From Cenococcum geophilum 1.58 (lineage: Eukaryota; Ascomycota; Dothideomycetes; Gloniales; Gloniaceae): a stretch of 64,000 nt of DNA. This document shows, piece after piece, positions 1-12,369 of the stretch (position 1 is its first letter; each line of letters begins with the position of its first letter). The stretch covers positions 682,001-746,000 of the forward strand of contig KV748212.1 of NCBI GenBank assembly GCA_001692895.1, written 5' to 3'. The notes under the pieces were generated by a model, which saw only the letters and a program-made list of their open reading frames with translations, was not told the origin of the DNA and ran no database searches. The translations under genes and the position numbers were made by a program.

Positions 1-259
1 CCTAGGAGTTCGCAGGAGTTCGCAGGAGTTTAAGAATTAGGTAAATTTAACCTAAGGGAGTTATTACGGGTATACTAGTTTAGAGCATTAATAAATATAG
101 GCATTTAATTAGTCTAGGAGTTTGTAGGAGTTTATAGGAGTTTATAGAAGTTTATAGGAGTTTAGAAATTAGTTAGCTACTCTAATTCCTATAAGGTCGA
201 TTATATCGATTATTATAAGGTTAATTATTAAATTAATAACCCTATTTAACCCCTCCCCA

Positions 260-3200
260 ACCTAGGCGGTATAATCTTCTATATTAGCAAATCTATTAAG
301 ATTATCTAGGGTATTAGAAGGGTATAACCCCCTAAGTATATCTAATTATTAGACGTGCTGCTAGTTAAACTAATTAACTTTATCTACTAGTACCTTAATG
401 CCTTCTTATAAAATGTTATAAGAATTAAAAAACTTCCTACTAGCTAATTATTTAGCACTTTACGGTTTAGCTAGATCTAAAGTAAAGATAGTATAAGCGA
501 GTAAAAACATATCCGGTAGTATAGTAGCAGTAGTATAAGTTTTAGGTATATGCTCGCTAAATATAGCCTCTACTCTCTTACGTAACGCCCTAACTAAAGT
601 ATTAGATAGATATACTTAGTTAAATATAATATCTATATTATAGGTTAAGTTCTTATAATACTTTATCTTAATCTTATAGCTACCGTTAAGATACTTAAGC
701 CTAAGGTCAATTACTTTATATATAATAGCCCTACTAAGCTAGTTAATAAGCCCAGAGGATAGTATTACATACTATAATTCCAGAGTATTTACTAAGAAGA
801 GATTCCATTAATAGAATAACATCTCGCGGCTATAGTTAAGCTAGGACGCGCTAAAAAAGTAGACAATAAAAGGGTTAACAAAGTGCCTTAGCATACCTAT
901 ATTAGTATATTTAACAATATACCAAATAATTAGAAATAGCTTAACCTCCTAAAGCATATAACACATTATCCGGAATTCAATATCATTATAATAATAATAA
1001 TAATTCATTGCTTAACGTCCGATTTAGATCCCTATTGGGCCCACGCGGACTACTCCTTATTTACATATGGGGAGAAAACTCTATTTAAAAAAAATGAGAA
1101 AACCCCNTAATCNATCTCCCNGCCTTTTAGGACTCGCCTACTTAGCGCCTATAAGTCGCCTATAGTGCTCTACTACCTTACTATTTAACCTCCTTAGGAA
1201 CTACTGCTGCCGTAATAAGCCTATAGACGCGCTAGTATTATAAACTATTACTTTACTACTATAGAGTTACTAGGGGGCACCTACTACTCGCCCCCTTACC
1301 TTCTATTACCATTTCCCTTATAACCCGGAACTAATTTAGCACATTTTAACTAATAAGCCACTAGGTAACCGCCTTAAGGCCTTTTTATATTAAGAGTAGT
1401 ATATTATAGTTCTCTATACTAGCTACTAAGAGCATTATTTCTTAATTAGTGTATAGGGGGCATAGCAGTATTACGTATTTTAGTGTCTGTCTTAGCTAGC
1501 TACATTTATATCTTAGGCTACCTACTAAAACACCCACCTAGTAAAGCCAATCTTTTAGTCCTATTATTCCTGTTCTTAAGAGTGTTGCTATTATATTTTC
1601 TGCCTTTATTAGGCCTTCTTAGAGCCCTTAGGTATTTACCCCCTATAGTATTAACTATACTATAGCTTAGGTTTGTCTTACCTAAGTTAACCTCTATACC
1701 TTTAACTCCTATTTACCTCTCTAGCGTTGGTCTAACTAGTATTGCATTACGGTAGATGGTTTCCTAGCGTTCTTATATATTCTACTTTAGCTCCTTTCTT
1801 TATCTTACTGTTGTCTTTACTAACCTCTTACACGTCTCCCTTTTTCCTCTATATAGGCCTAGGCCCTAAAGCGGCACTATTCTTTTTCTACTTTTTTTAC
1901 CTGTTTCTCTAATATCTCTTCCCTACTTTAGGGTTATTGGTTTATTCTCCTATAGGGCACCCTAGGGTCCCTTTATAGTTTACTTAGGCATGTCTTAATA
2001 TACTTTATAATATTAGAGTTGCGTTTATTTTACGTCCTTTATATTATAGCGGCTTTAATATATAACTATAGGGGGGGAATATTAGATTCCTTCTTAAGTA
2101 GTACTATAGCCGTTTACTTATACCCACCTATAATACTCTAAAGGTAGGCTATTTAGACCTTTTAAAGTAGTTTAAGGAGTAATTTAGGGGGGCCCTTTTT
2201 AGTTTCTCTAATGGCCTAAATACTGGATCTATATATTATGGTTAGCCGGACGACTACTATATATAGTAGGCGTAACCTCTAAAAGCATAGNCCCTATATA
2301 GAATTNACNATCCTANATAANNTAATANACTNTNCTTAGCCNTTANNGGCCGCTTNCGCCNNATATACGCTCTACCGGAGCTTACTATCTACCTATACTC
2401 CTAATACCCTTAGGCCCTAAACTAGTTAACCCCTAAAGCCTTAAATACGAATTATATGCTAAAGATCTGCAGATTAGTTGCGTTTTCTTATAAAATGGAT
2501 TAGCTAGTATTTCTCTAGTNAGAATTAGACTCTATANCGTNTTGCCTATTCTATATANGTNTTATANGCTTTCTCTAGTNTTCTGCAATTNTNTNCGGCT
2601 GTTGGCCTGTATATAATTAGGTTTATATTATTAATAAAGCCTATCCCCTAGGTCGCCCCTTCCTTAAAGGAATTAAGTAGGTTGCTTATAAAGAAAAGGA
2701 AGAATATAGGCGAGAGGGGTAATTCTTATAGTATTCTTGTTATAACTACAATAGGGGGGCTCTAGTATCCGCTAAAGACCAGTAATATTTCTTTCTGGCC
2801 TGTAAACCCTTAGACAAATTATATAATCCATTCTGGGAAGCCCTTTACCCTAAGGATATATAGAAGACGCTTATGGGGTATATTGTCGTAGGCACCACTA
2901 ATGTCTAGGCTAAGCATTAATACTATAAAGTCCTTTCGCATCGCCCATATAGATTTAATAGTAGCAGCGAGTAGCGTAAGTGCTAATAGTGTTAAGCGGT
3001 TCTTTCTTGCCCCTATTTGGCTTTATGGTAATAGGGCGTATTCCTTTACCGTATTAGGTAGTTATATATTAGCTATAATATAGTAGAGTTTAATATGCCT
3101 ACTTATCTAGGCCTCTACCCTAGTTTTTAGTGGCTTATTCCCACCTTTGGGCGTTACTACCTCTACGGTTAAGGCTGGGCCAAAACCTCTCCCACCTAAG

Positions 3201-6200
3201 TAACTTCTATTTGCTCCTTAAGTATATCTTACTAACATATCGCCCTAAAGGCGAACGGTTCCGTCTATTAATATACCGACACGCGTATCCGTTCTTTCGA
3301 GCCACGTAGCAGTTTCTCCGGCTAGGGTATAATCCTACCTACCTACTAGGTGCACTAAGGGTTAGAGCCTAGCTAAGGGGTAAGGTCCTTAAAGCTAGCA
3401 GTAGCTGCTATATACTACGCCCTATAGGAGGCTAGTAGTAGTATAGGGGCGCAATACCCTATACTACTGCTAGTTCCCGTTTCGCGTTACCTATAAGAGT
3501 TTCCTTATAATAGGCCGACCGTGTCTTATAGGAGGGGGCTATAGACTAGGTCCTGTGCCAGGCGACCTACTCCCCCCTTTCCTACTAACTAAGCTTATGT
3601 CCCCCCTTCCTATAAGCTAGCCTATATCTCTAACTATTAAGACCTCGTCCAACTGGCCTATATTTCCCCTACAGCCTCCCCTATATATATGTATTAGGTT
3701 ATATACACCACGCCTATTAAAATCCTCCTATAAGTCGCCTTATATATATACGTTAGGTTATATACACTACGCCTATTAAGACCCTCCTATAAGTCACCTA
3801 GTTAAACGCTATAGGGCCGTTAAAGCTGGCCTATGTTTCCGCTGCCTAGAGCTTTGCCTATATTTCCACCTCGTTAAGCTATTTAGTCGCCGTTGCGTCA
3901 CTATCGCGTTGCTATTATATTGCCGCGTCGCTGTCTTCTAGGTCGCGCGCACTACGCCTATTAAGACCCTCTTTTAAGTCACCTAAGTGTACCAGATACT
4001 AGATAGGCCCTCGTAAAGGGGCCTTAATAAGTTTCGTACAAAGTATCTGCGACGCGTTAACCTTAACAAGTTCTTATAAAAAGAGGTTCCCTACGCCCTT
4101 ACCGCGTCCCTTTACGATCTCAGAGCTAGTGTAAGCCCAAGGGTGTCCTATTATACGACTAGGACGCGTCTATATCGACTAACTAGATAATAAGGCCAGT
4201 TTCGGGCCTAGCTACGAGCCAGGTAGTCATATATCGGGTGGTTTTCGTATCCTAGTATCCCTTAATAGGCCTCCCTAGGTAGTAGGGCAAGAGCCTTATA
4301 CGGAGGCAGTGAGGCTTCTAGTGTTATTAAGGGCGATACTTTATACGGTGGTACGCGTCGCAAGCTCAACACCACAGAATCGCGACGACAGCGCGCTGCA
4401 CGCGCTGCGACGGCTCCCTACCATCGCCTCTGCACTTAGCCATTAAAAGGAACGATTTCCTAATAATGTTTCCACCCGCGGCGACGTGGACGTGTACAGT
4501 AGGGCTTCGCGGGCTTTAATATCATTATACAGTTGCTTATTAAAGCTATTGCTATTCTATATATCTAATATAAAGGCGGCTAAATAGATATCTTTAATAA
4601 GTTTTAAAAATTAATCTAGTATAAGAGAACTAATAGCGTCGGTAACGTAGTCTATTTACTTAAAGAAGTCTCTGCTAAAGGCAATAAGGTAGCCCTTACG
4701 TTGTATTACTATATAGAATAATACAACTACGTATGCCGTAAAGCCCTACGCAACAATTAGTTCTATTAGGTAATATTTAGCGTTCTCCTAACTACACTAA
4801 CTGCGACCCTATATAGTAATATTAGCTTATAAGCAATAATAAGCCTCCTCTTTAGAAATAATAGGTACCTAATACGTACGGATAATAGTATTTAGTAGGT
4901 TTATCTAGATATAGAACTACGTAGGTATACTAAGAAGCTAATCCCGTCAGTTATATAGTCGGCAAGCCTAAGTTTGCTTATTTTTAACAGCCCTAATATA
5001 GATTACCGTAAGTTAGTCTCTATAGATAAGCCAGAGTTAATTACAAAAGTCGTTACGGGTGGGTTTAGCTTTAGTAGGGTTTTCTAGTGCCTATAAACTA
5101 AGCTAGTCTAGAAATATACTTTTATAGACGCCGTAAGTACCTTTAATAGTACCCTTATCCTTAAATATAGCCCTAAATTGCCAGAACTTAGTCTGATTTA
5201 TATTAAGACAATACATACTTAGCATTTTAGGATAGCGATTACTATCTCTAAATATAAAGGTAATACTAGCCGTATAAAGTCTCTTAATTACATCTAATAT
5301 AAGGCTTCGCGTAATATTTAATTTAATCCTACCGTCTTTACCAGATATACTAGGGGCAGCCAATATATCTTTAAGCCTAAGTGGTATTATTAGATTGTAT
5401 ATAGATTAATATAAACCTAAAAGTAGTAGTCCAGGGCAAAGAATAATAGCCGCTATTGTTATTAACTGTATAGTATCTATATAGCCTATAACCTAGTTAC
5501 GCTTCCTATCCTTAAAGTTAATATTATTATAAACAATTACTACCTACTTATTTAACGCTTAAAGCTTAAGCTATCTCTAAAGACGTTAGCTAATTAGCCT
5601 AGAAGTTTAGAGTTAAATACTATACCTCTACCTCCTTAGCAATCTTACTTATTAACTAATTAGCTTAATAATAACCGTAATACACCCTAAACCCTAATAG
5701 AGTCTTAATTACTCGCCACTTTATACCAGAGCCTATTAAATAAACATCTAGTATTAAAGAGAGGAAGCTAGATCGCTTTTTGGCCCAAGAATAATATACT
5801 ATACTAGTAATAGCAAATAATTGCCTAGATAATACATTAGACTATAGCGTAGCGTTATAACTAGCTTAGTAGGCGCGCTAATTGCTTATAAGTCTTAAAA
5901 AAACAGTATACTATATTAGGGCAACCTCCTTAATAGTCTAAAAGGCTAGCTTAAAGTCTAGTATCTCTAGGTCTATAGTATAATCAAATTAAACAAAGTA
6001 GGGCTAACGGATAAGATTATTAAGCTCTATAGCAAAAGAATCTGCTAGAGAAGGACGCTAGCAGATGCCCCTTATACGTAGATCATCCACAGTACGCATT
6101 AGTGCACGCTGTTGCTCTTATAGATGGGCATATTAGAAGTTCTAAATTATAACCTCTTTACCCTTTTCTGCCCTAGCCCAAGCAAGTATAAAGGTTTAAA

Positions 6201-6530
6201 AACTCTATTAAACGCGGCGTAGTATATTAGCTACCTATTATAGCTTAAATTACGTAAACTGCCGTTTCTTAGAACTTATATTATATTAACCACGGGTAGA
6301 AAAGGAAGGTTCGTCAGAGGAAGGCTAAAGAGCCTTAATAGCGTCGCTATTAAGCTTATTATTAAGGTAGTCCATATCACTATTAAAATACCCATTAGGG
6401 TGTCCGTTAGGGTGTCTATTAGGAGAAAGAAGATAGCCAGAAGGGGTGCTAGATAAAAAACTTTATAAGTTATCAGATAGGGGCATATACATTCCACTAG
6501 TAGCGTCTATTACTTCTTAATTAGATAAAG
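260..6530 (-). pseudogene. DUF6589 domain protein relic (copy 1)
   Basis: Read on the minus strand, fragments at about 5100-5365 include FRDSNRYPKM and KFWQF. Just downstream in the same strand come stretches like the C-terminal part of fungal DUF6589 proteins (RVAALFY, MRRRGYL and DAWNG blocks, best seen in copy 2). The same order of blocks is seen in both copies. The gene is interrupted by the LINE at 991-4517 and by many stops and frameshifts. The function of DUF6589 is unknown to me. It is abundant and repetitive in fungi, which fits an element-encoded gene. The N-terminal 70 codons (about 6276-6500) survive only in a shifted frame. Confidence 0.6.
991..4517 (-). mobile_element. Tad1-like non-LTR retrotransposon (LINE), RIP-degraded
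   Basis: The sequence interrupts element copy 1 and is flanked by a 12-bp target duplication, aatatcattata, at 979-990 and 4518-4529. On the minus strand it ends in an (ATT)n-like tail at 991-1004, as expected for a LINE 3' end. Minus-strand translation shows reverse transcriptase landmarks in order: an IGARK block near 2985, DISGAYD at 2885-2905, LPLSPIFFLFF near 2690-2720, and an active-site box read as GFINNINLI at about 2615-2640. The usual xxDD appears as NN, the change expected from G:C to A:T mutation. At 3.5 kb it is shorter than full-length Tad-type elements, so it is 5' truncated or deleted. Several N positions fall inside. Confidence 0.85.
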
Positions 6531-6802
6531 GAAGTAAATAGCTTTTAATTAGATCTAGTTATAAGTGTTTTAGAATTAATTTAGGGTATAAGATATAGCG
6601 TTATAATAGAAGAGTTGTCGCCTAATAAGAAATATTAATTTCGTATATAAAGGGCGCCTATAAGCTCTTAGACCCTTAAGGAGAAATTCCTTTTAGTGTA
6701 ATATAATTAGTCTAGAAGTTTATAGGACTTTATAGGACTAGGGTAAGGTGATCTAATTGGCTTAGGAGTTCGCAGGACTTCACAAGCGTAGCGCTAGCCC
6801 TT

Positions 6803-6821
6803 AGCGCCACGCCGTGGCGCT
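6803..6821. repeat. Conserved terminal hairpin of the DUF6589 element (copy 1)
   Basis: Perfect 8-bp arms agcgccac / gtggcgct flank a gcc loop, about 50 bp inside the element end. The same hairpin is at 15386-15404 in copy 2, where the last base of one arm has changed. It is GC-rich inside otherwise AT-rich sequence, so it has resisted decay or been constrained. Confidence 0.7.
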
Positions 6822-6876
6822 ATTTCTCCCCGGGGGTCTAATTTATAAGATAACCGCGAATGTCTTATCTTATAAA

Positions 6877-9800
6877 TCAGACGCTTCGCAGAAGATTTGT
6901 TCTATAACATGGGATAATATATAGACCCTCTAAAACTTCTACAAACTCCTAAGCCAATTATAATAGCGCCCTAACTCCTGCTAACTCCTACTAACTCCTA
7001 AACCAATTAGAACAGTGCACTAGTGTTAGCCCCCTGCGTACCCCTATTACCTAATAAAATCTTTTATAAAGCGTTTAAGAGCTTATAGGCCTCGCTTTAG
7101 TAGTAACTCAGAATTTTAAATCACATATTTTAACTTTAACTAGCTCTATAGAAACCCCATTAACGGTTATTAACACTTTATTTAATGTATTTAGATCTTT
7201 AGGTAATAAGCTCTAATTCTATATACGTAAAAGCTAATTATAATACGGTTAGAGGTATGAGATACAGCGCGTAAAACCTTAAGCGCATTTTTAAACGGAA
7301 TCTTTATACCACCTACAGACCGTTTTACCTACTACTACCCACACCATAGCTATATTACATCTACTTTTATTACTAGCTAAGTCCTATAACCTCTTACAAA
7401 CTCCTATAAACTTCTGCAAACTTCTAGGCCAATTAAATCGCTCGTGTACAGGACCCTAGGGCACGTCTAGCGTTGCTCCTCTATATATACCACCTGTTAC
7501 CAATTAAAGCACAGCTAATTTATATTCTTTTTAACTCCTATAAACTTCCGCAAACTCCTATAAACTCCTATAAACTCCTAAGCTAATTAGATGCCTAAAC
7601 TAAATCGCAATTGTAGGAAGAAATGGTATAAGGGTTAGCGGAAGACCGGGGTAGGCTAGCCAAAGGTTTATTTACGCCCAATACTGCAACTAAGTCGTAT
7701 TATAGCAATTAGTTCAATAGACCTAGAAGAATTGCCATCCATTATTAAGGAAGCTCAGCGTAAGGAAAATGTTCTATTATAGATGGCCGTTTTAGAAGCA
7801 TGTCTTTAACGAATACTCCAGTATATAAACCTAGGAGGCCGCCCTTAAACTCCTTATTTTAAATAGGTGCGCACCTTAAGACGTCTAATATTTGGTTTTA
7901 GTAATATACTTCTTATTGCACGCACGGGTTTTAGAAAGAGTCTTATTTTTTATACTTTTTTAATCTTAATAGGCAAGATTACTATTTAGTTAATCCTACT
8001 AAGCAAGCTTAGTAATAAATAGTTAGATAATATTTAGAAGCTTAATGGTTCCAATTTATATCTTATTACTGCTAAGAGTAGAAGCATAGATAAGGCGCTA
8101 ATTGTAAAAATAAAGGATGGTGTGTATATATATATACTCCTTAGTCCTAAGCAGGCCTTATTAAAGTCTTTTTAGGATATATTAAAGAGCACAAAACTAT
8201 AGGCTAGGGTTAGTCTTATTATAATTAATGAGTATTATCTAGTAAAGTAATGGGAAACGTTCCGACCGGCGTTTATAATATTAGGCGAGCTATAAACAAT
8301 ACTTCATTAGGATATAGTTTGGTTTAGTTATTCTGCTACGCTTAATAAAGAGGCAGAGCAACTAGTTCTTAGCAATGCCGGTTTTCGCTCCCTAGGTAAT
8401 CGTATATACTAGACTAAGGTTATTAGGACTTCTATAAATCGCCCTAATATCTTAATCTACGTACTGCTACTTTGTAAAGTTAAGGTAGATCTATAGGAGG
8501 CACTATACTTCTTATTAGACACGTATATAACTCTAGATACCGCCGTCCCGGAGTAAATACTAAAGATAATTATCTTTATAAACGGTCGTGGGTCCGTCTA
8601 AGAGGCAGCAGTATACCTCCGAAAAGTACTCCTTATAAAGACTTCAACCTTTACACCTAATAAACAGTATACTACTAATGCCGATAGTAAAGCCCGTTGC
8701 GTAACTAATGTGGTCCAGGTATATACTATATATATTTAAGAATATAATCATACTGCTTAATATAAAGAATTTAAGAAATCCTCCTCAGCTATAAGAATTA
8801 TAGTAGCGACAACCTCTCTTAGTATAGGTATTAATGTTACAGATATTAAATGGGTAGTAATTTAGAAATTTCTAATTACAGAGAGTCTTGTAAATCTATA
8901 GTAGCGTCTTAATTGCGGTAGACGGGGCTACCTTTAAACTAGTAAAGGTTATATATTTCTGCCGTATTAGGCCTTTAATACGGAAGGCGTTAATAAACCG
9001 GAGGTTAAACAGCTATAATTACAACTAAATATACCTTAGAAGACCACTTATAGGTTATATTAGAATTAACTACTAGCTAATTAAGTAATAGTACGTAGCT
9101 AACTAGCTAATGGCTATACGCCTAGCGACGTAAGTAATACGGAAAGTGCAGCTTCTTAAATATTAGCTTCTAGCTAGGCTCCTACTCCTATTAATAAAGA
9201 TATAATAACTAAATTCTGGACTAAGACAGAGATGTTTTAACGCGCTAAGCTACTAGCTATATAGATGAAAATAATTAACAGTATATGCCATCGGAAGGCT
9301 ATTCTAACTTACTTTAGCGAGAATAAGCTACTACTATAAGTTAAGGTTACCCGCGTACCGCCGGATTAATATTACAGTTGTTGTAACCTAGTATTACTTC
9401 TAACTCTTACTTAGGCTCCGGACATCCCATAACCAATTACTTAGCTAAGAAGTAGTACTCGACCTCGCTTTACCCTAACTCTTATTAATAAATAGGCAAC
9501 TATATAGGCGAAAGCATTATACAGTAGCATAGATAGACGTTTCCCTATACCGCTATCTTTGTATATAAATACTATGTGCCACTAGCAGCTTGCGTATATA
9601 TATAAACTAGGGCCAGGCTTTTAGGACACGCTAACCTTTAATTATCTCTATACTAAGGCTCCTTTACTTTAGATATGGCCTTATAGAGAGAAAGATAGGC
9701 AACTATTAGTAGAGCAACTTTAGTACTTTATTAAGGAGGTTAATAACTTATAAACGGAAATAAAGGATATAAGAGATATAAGAAAGCAGCAGCAGCTATA

Positions 9801-10510
9801 GGAGCTGTAAGATTAGTAGAATTAAGTATCTAATATAAGTGTATCTAATTATACTACAACTATTTAGAAAAGAGATAATACTTTTACCACCTAGGTCGCA
9901 AAAAGAGAGGTATTAAGGGCTGTATAAATATATGTAATTAAGATAGCTAGAGCAAATAAGAGTACGTTATTGGGTAGAGCAAGAGATAGTATGCCGCCGT
10001 TAACCTCATAACTAGGAGAATAGGTTAATAGTGTTATTACTACGTCAGTATTACTATTACTATTACTAATCTCACCTGTACCTAACGGTGTATTAGAAGA
10101 TATTTAGCGTGCTATAAGATATCTTAAAGAAGCTCGCATCTTAGGAGCAGATATTATTAGGTATAGCCCTAATAGCAGCTAGTTAGATATCTAGCAGCCA
10201 GTTATTAATATATTAGATACTTAGAAATTGGCTACTCCTAGTTAAAAAAGATAATGGCAAAGGTGTAATAGTATAGAGCCTATAACCCCACTAATATGTT
10301 ACTTGCCGTTAGTAGAAAGAGATCTAAATATAGGTAAAATACTAACCTTTATACCTGTCTTAAAGAGAAGGCGTATAAGGTATATAACCCTAAAGGGAAA
10401 AGAGAACTTTTGTACAGATATATAGATATCTAATAGCCTAGGAGTTTATAGGAGTTTATACGCGGTTCTAATTAGCCTAGGAGTTTAAAGTAGTTTAGAA
10501 AATTAAGAAT
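6877..10510 (+). mobile_element. RecQ-helicase (TLH-like) repeat element
   Basis: The element starts in a palindrome shared with the end of DUF6589 copy 1 (tatcttataaatcaga inverted against tctaatttataagata). Its first 700 bp carry the aactcctataaactcc repeat family in inverted orientation (6930-7010, 7380-7430, 7530-7590). Its right end carries the same family in direct orientation (10435-10510), so the boundaries look like long imperfect inverted repeats. The body encodes a degraded RecQ-type helicase. Such helicases are typical of ascomycete subtelomeres (telomere-linked helicases). This copy is flanked on both sides by other repeats. Boundaries are approximate. Confidence 0.6.
7610..10435 (+). 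pseudogene. RecQ-like DEAD/DEAH helicase relic (telomere-linked helicase type)
   Basis: Plus-strand translation, read through stops, gives superfamily 2 motifs in order. Motif I is ARTGFRKSLIF at 7921 (expected TGFGKS; Gly codon changed to AGA). Motif II is INEYYLV at 8224 (expected DE-C/A-H; Asp to Asn). A WFxxSATL motif III block lies near 8310-8350. C-terminal helicase blocks with ATTSL near 8810 and LWQRLGRAGRGY near 8900 (read through transitions) follow. Beyond the helicase is a Gln/Glu/Leu-rich probable coiled coil (about 9690-9830) and a tail ending near 10434. In-frame TAA/TAG codons and G to A substitutions throughout are the RIP pattern. An active helicase is very unlikely. Confidence 0.8.
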
Positions 10511-12117
10511 ATTAAAGTAAATATAAATTAAAATTCTAATTTCGTTTAAATCTTTAACCTTAAAATTCTTTTTTATACTTATATCTATCAACCATCTCCT
10601 ATTAAAGCTTTTTTTTTTTAAATAAAAAGCTTATAAAATGTCTCCTCCTACTTTCTAGGTGCGTGCGTACCCCCCTAACGTCCTCCTTAATAAGGAGAGA
10701 ATACTATAGGCTGCGGCCCTCCTTTATTATCACTAGCTTCGGTCTAGTAGAATTCGTATTAAGATATAGTTAGTATTGGAAGTCTAACTATTAGCTATAA
10801 GATATAACTAACTAGTTTTAATAGGCGCCCTCGCCCTCGCCGCCGCCCTCTCCTCCTAGTAGTAGTAGCGGCAGCAGCAATAGTAATAGCAGCAGCAGCA
10901 GCGACAGCATTACCACCACCACCACCACCGCTGCCAGCACTGCTGCCGCCGCCGCCTTCCGCCGCCGCTAACGACGATAATAATAACGACAACGACGACG
11001 AGGATAAATGGTTTAGTAGTAGGGAGTTGGGAGAGGAGCCGTAAGTATTAATAACTATATAGTATGTACTTAGCTTATATATGTTTATAGACCACTACTA
11101 TTACTATTACCGGCCCTGGCCCCGACCCCGGCTCCGGCTCTGGCTCTAGCTCCCGCTCTGGCTCCTACTCCGGCCCTCCCCACCCTTACTGCCGCCGGGT
11201 TTGCCCTTACTTAGCGCGCCGACCCCGCCTACCGTAGGCTTGGGCCCCCCGCGGCAAGACGGCTGCCCTATACGCCCCTACCGCCTAGGGCAAATAGTAG
11301 TCGCAGTTGGCGGCGGGGTTGGCGGCTATAGGGCCGAATAAATAGAGAGACTGGGGCTATATTGGCCGGATAATAGAGACAGAGTTAGGGGTAGAGTTAG
11401 TAGGTAGTAACCAATGCACTGCCTACCAAGCCTTAGGTAAGGAGTGTTAGGTATACTCTAAAAAGGGTATATAGTAGGTAAGAAGGCCTAGGGATACCTA
11501 TACTTACTACTAAGTGGCGGCCCGTTCTAGTAGGTGCAGCCTCTTAAAGCGTAAGCGTAAGGACCTTAAGAATCCCTTACCCCCACCTCCTAGGCTAAGG
11601 TCTTTAGCGGCGTATAAGCCGTCTAGTAGTCTACCACTAGGTCCTAGCGGCAGTGGCATTACAGCGTAAGGGGGGGGCGAAGGTAAAGAGAGGAGGGGGG
11701 GGTTAGCGTTGCTTTCTGGCACTCTAGTGCGCTAAAGTGGCGGCTTTTATAGCATATTCTTTATAGGTAAGCTTTAATCCGGCTATATTAATCTAAGGGG
11801 TAAAACTTAGATAACGATACTGTCTGGTATAGGCCTAACTGTAAGACATCCTTTATAGGCAAGCTTTAATCCAGCTATGTTAATCTAAGGGGTAATCCTA
11901 GATAATAGTACTATTTAGTATAGGCCTAACTGCAAGGCGTTATAGAAGCCCTAGAGTTACCCAGTGGGTAGTATAGGTAGATGGTAGTTAAATATAGTTA
12001 CTAGGTTCTGTTGTTACCTTATATATAAAAGTTCGTATAAAAGTTTATATAAAAGTTTAATGTATAAGTTCGTGTAGATTAATTAGCCTAGTTAAATAGA
12101 AATATAGGCATCTAATT
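10511..12117. other. GC-rich low-complexity spacer between repeat elements
   Basis: No convincing gene. 10820-10990 is built of imperfect GCA/GCC/ACC triplets, and 11110-11180 of ggctcc/ggccct hexamers. Open frames on the minus strand here are Gly/Ala/Ser-rich low-complexity translations. 11190-11750 stays GC-rich, in sharp contrast with the TpA-rich sequence on both sides. 12000-12080 carries short aaaagtttatat repeats leading into the next element. Confidence 0.6.
11758..11941. repeat. Two tandem copies of a 92-bp unit
   Basis: Units begin at about 11758 and 11850. Both contain ctttaatcc(g/a)gctat, taatctaaggggtaa and tataggcctaact in the same order, with scattered mostly transition differences. 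Not associated with a recognisable gene. Confidence 0.75.
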
Positions 12118-12369
12118 GGCCTAGAAGTTCGTAGGAGTTTATAAAAGTTTAAGAATTAAGTAAATTTAGCCTAAGGGAGTTATTGCTAGTATACTGGTTT
12201 AGAGCATTAATAAACGTAGGCATTTAATTGGTTTAGGAGTTTGTAGGAGTTTATAGGAGTTTATAGGAGTCTAGAGATTAGTTAGCTACTGCAATTCCTA
12301 TAAGATTAATTGTGTTAATTATTATAAGGTTAATTATTAGATCAATAACCCCATCTAACCCCTCCCTAA

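Larger units (their letters stand above)
1..6876 (-). mobile_element. DUF6589-type repeat element, copy 1 (split by a LINE)
   Basis: This region aligns by eye with 12118-15443: both start with the same aggagtt-rich repeats and end with the same GC hairpin plus a gatttataagataa-like terminus. The left end may lie outside the window. The coding strand is minus. A separate LINE occupies 991-4517, so the element proper is 1-990 plus 4530-6876. TpA richness and many TAA/TAG codons in otherwise protein-like frames fit RIP decay. No intact ORF remains. The mobile nature is inferred from two dispersed copies with shared ends, because the family has no transposition mechanism known to me. Confidence 0.65.

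Noticed and set aside
1483-1665. Leu-rich plus-strand frame resembling a membrane protein
   Set aside because: It is antisense to the LINE; hydrophobicity comes from TpA-rich sequence.
6803-6880. Hairpin near the element end as a Helitron 3' terminus
   Set aside because: No CTRR end or Rep/Hel protein is seen; the helicase next door is RecQ-like, not Pif1-like.
10795-10992. 65-codon minus-strand open frame, Gly/Ala/Ser-rich
   Set aside because: Pure translation of triplet repeats in a GC-rich low-complexity block; no start context or domain.
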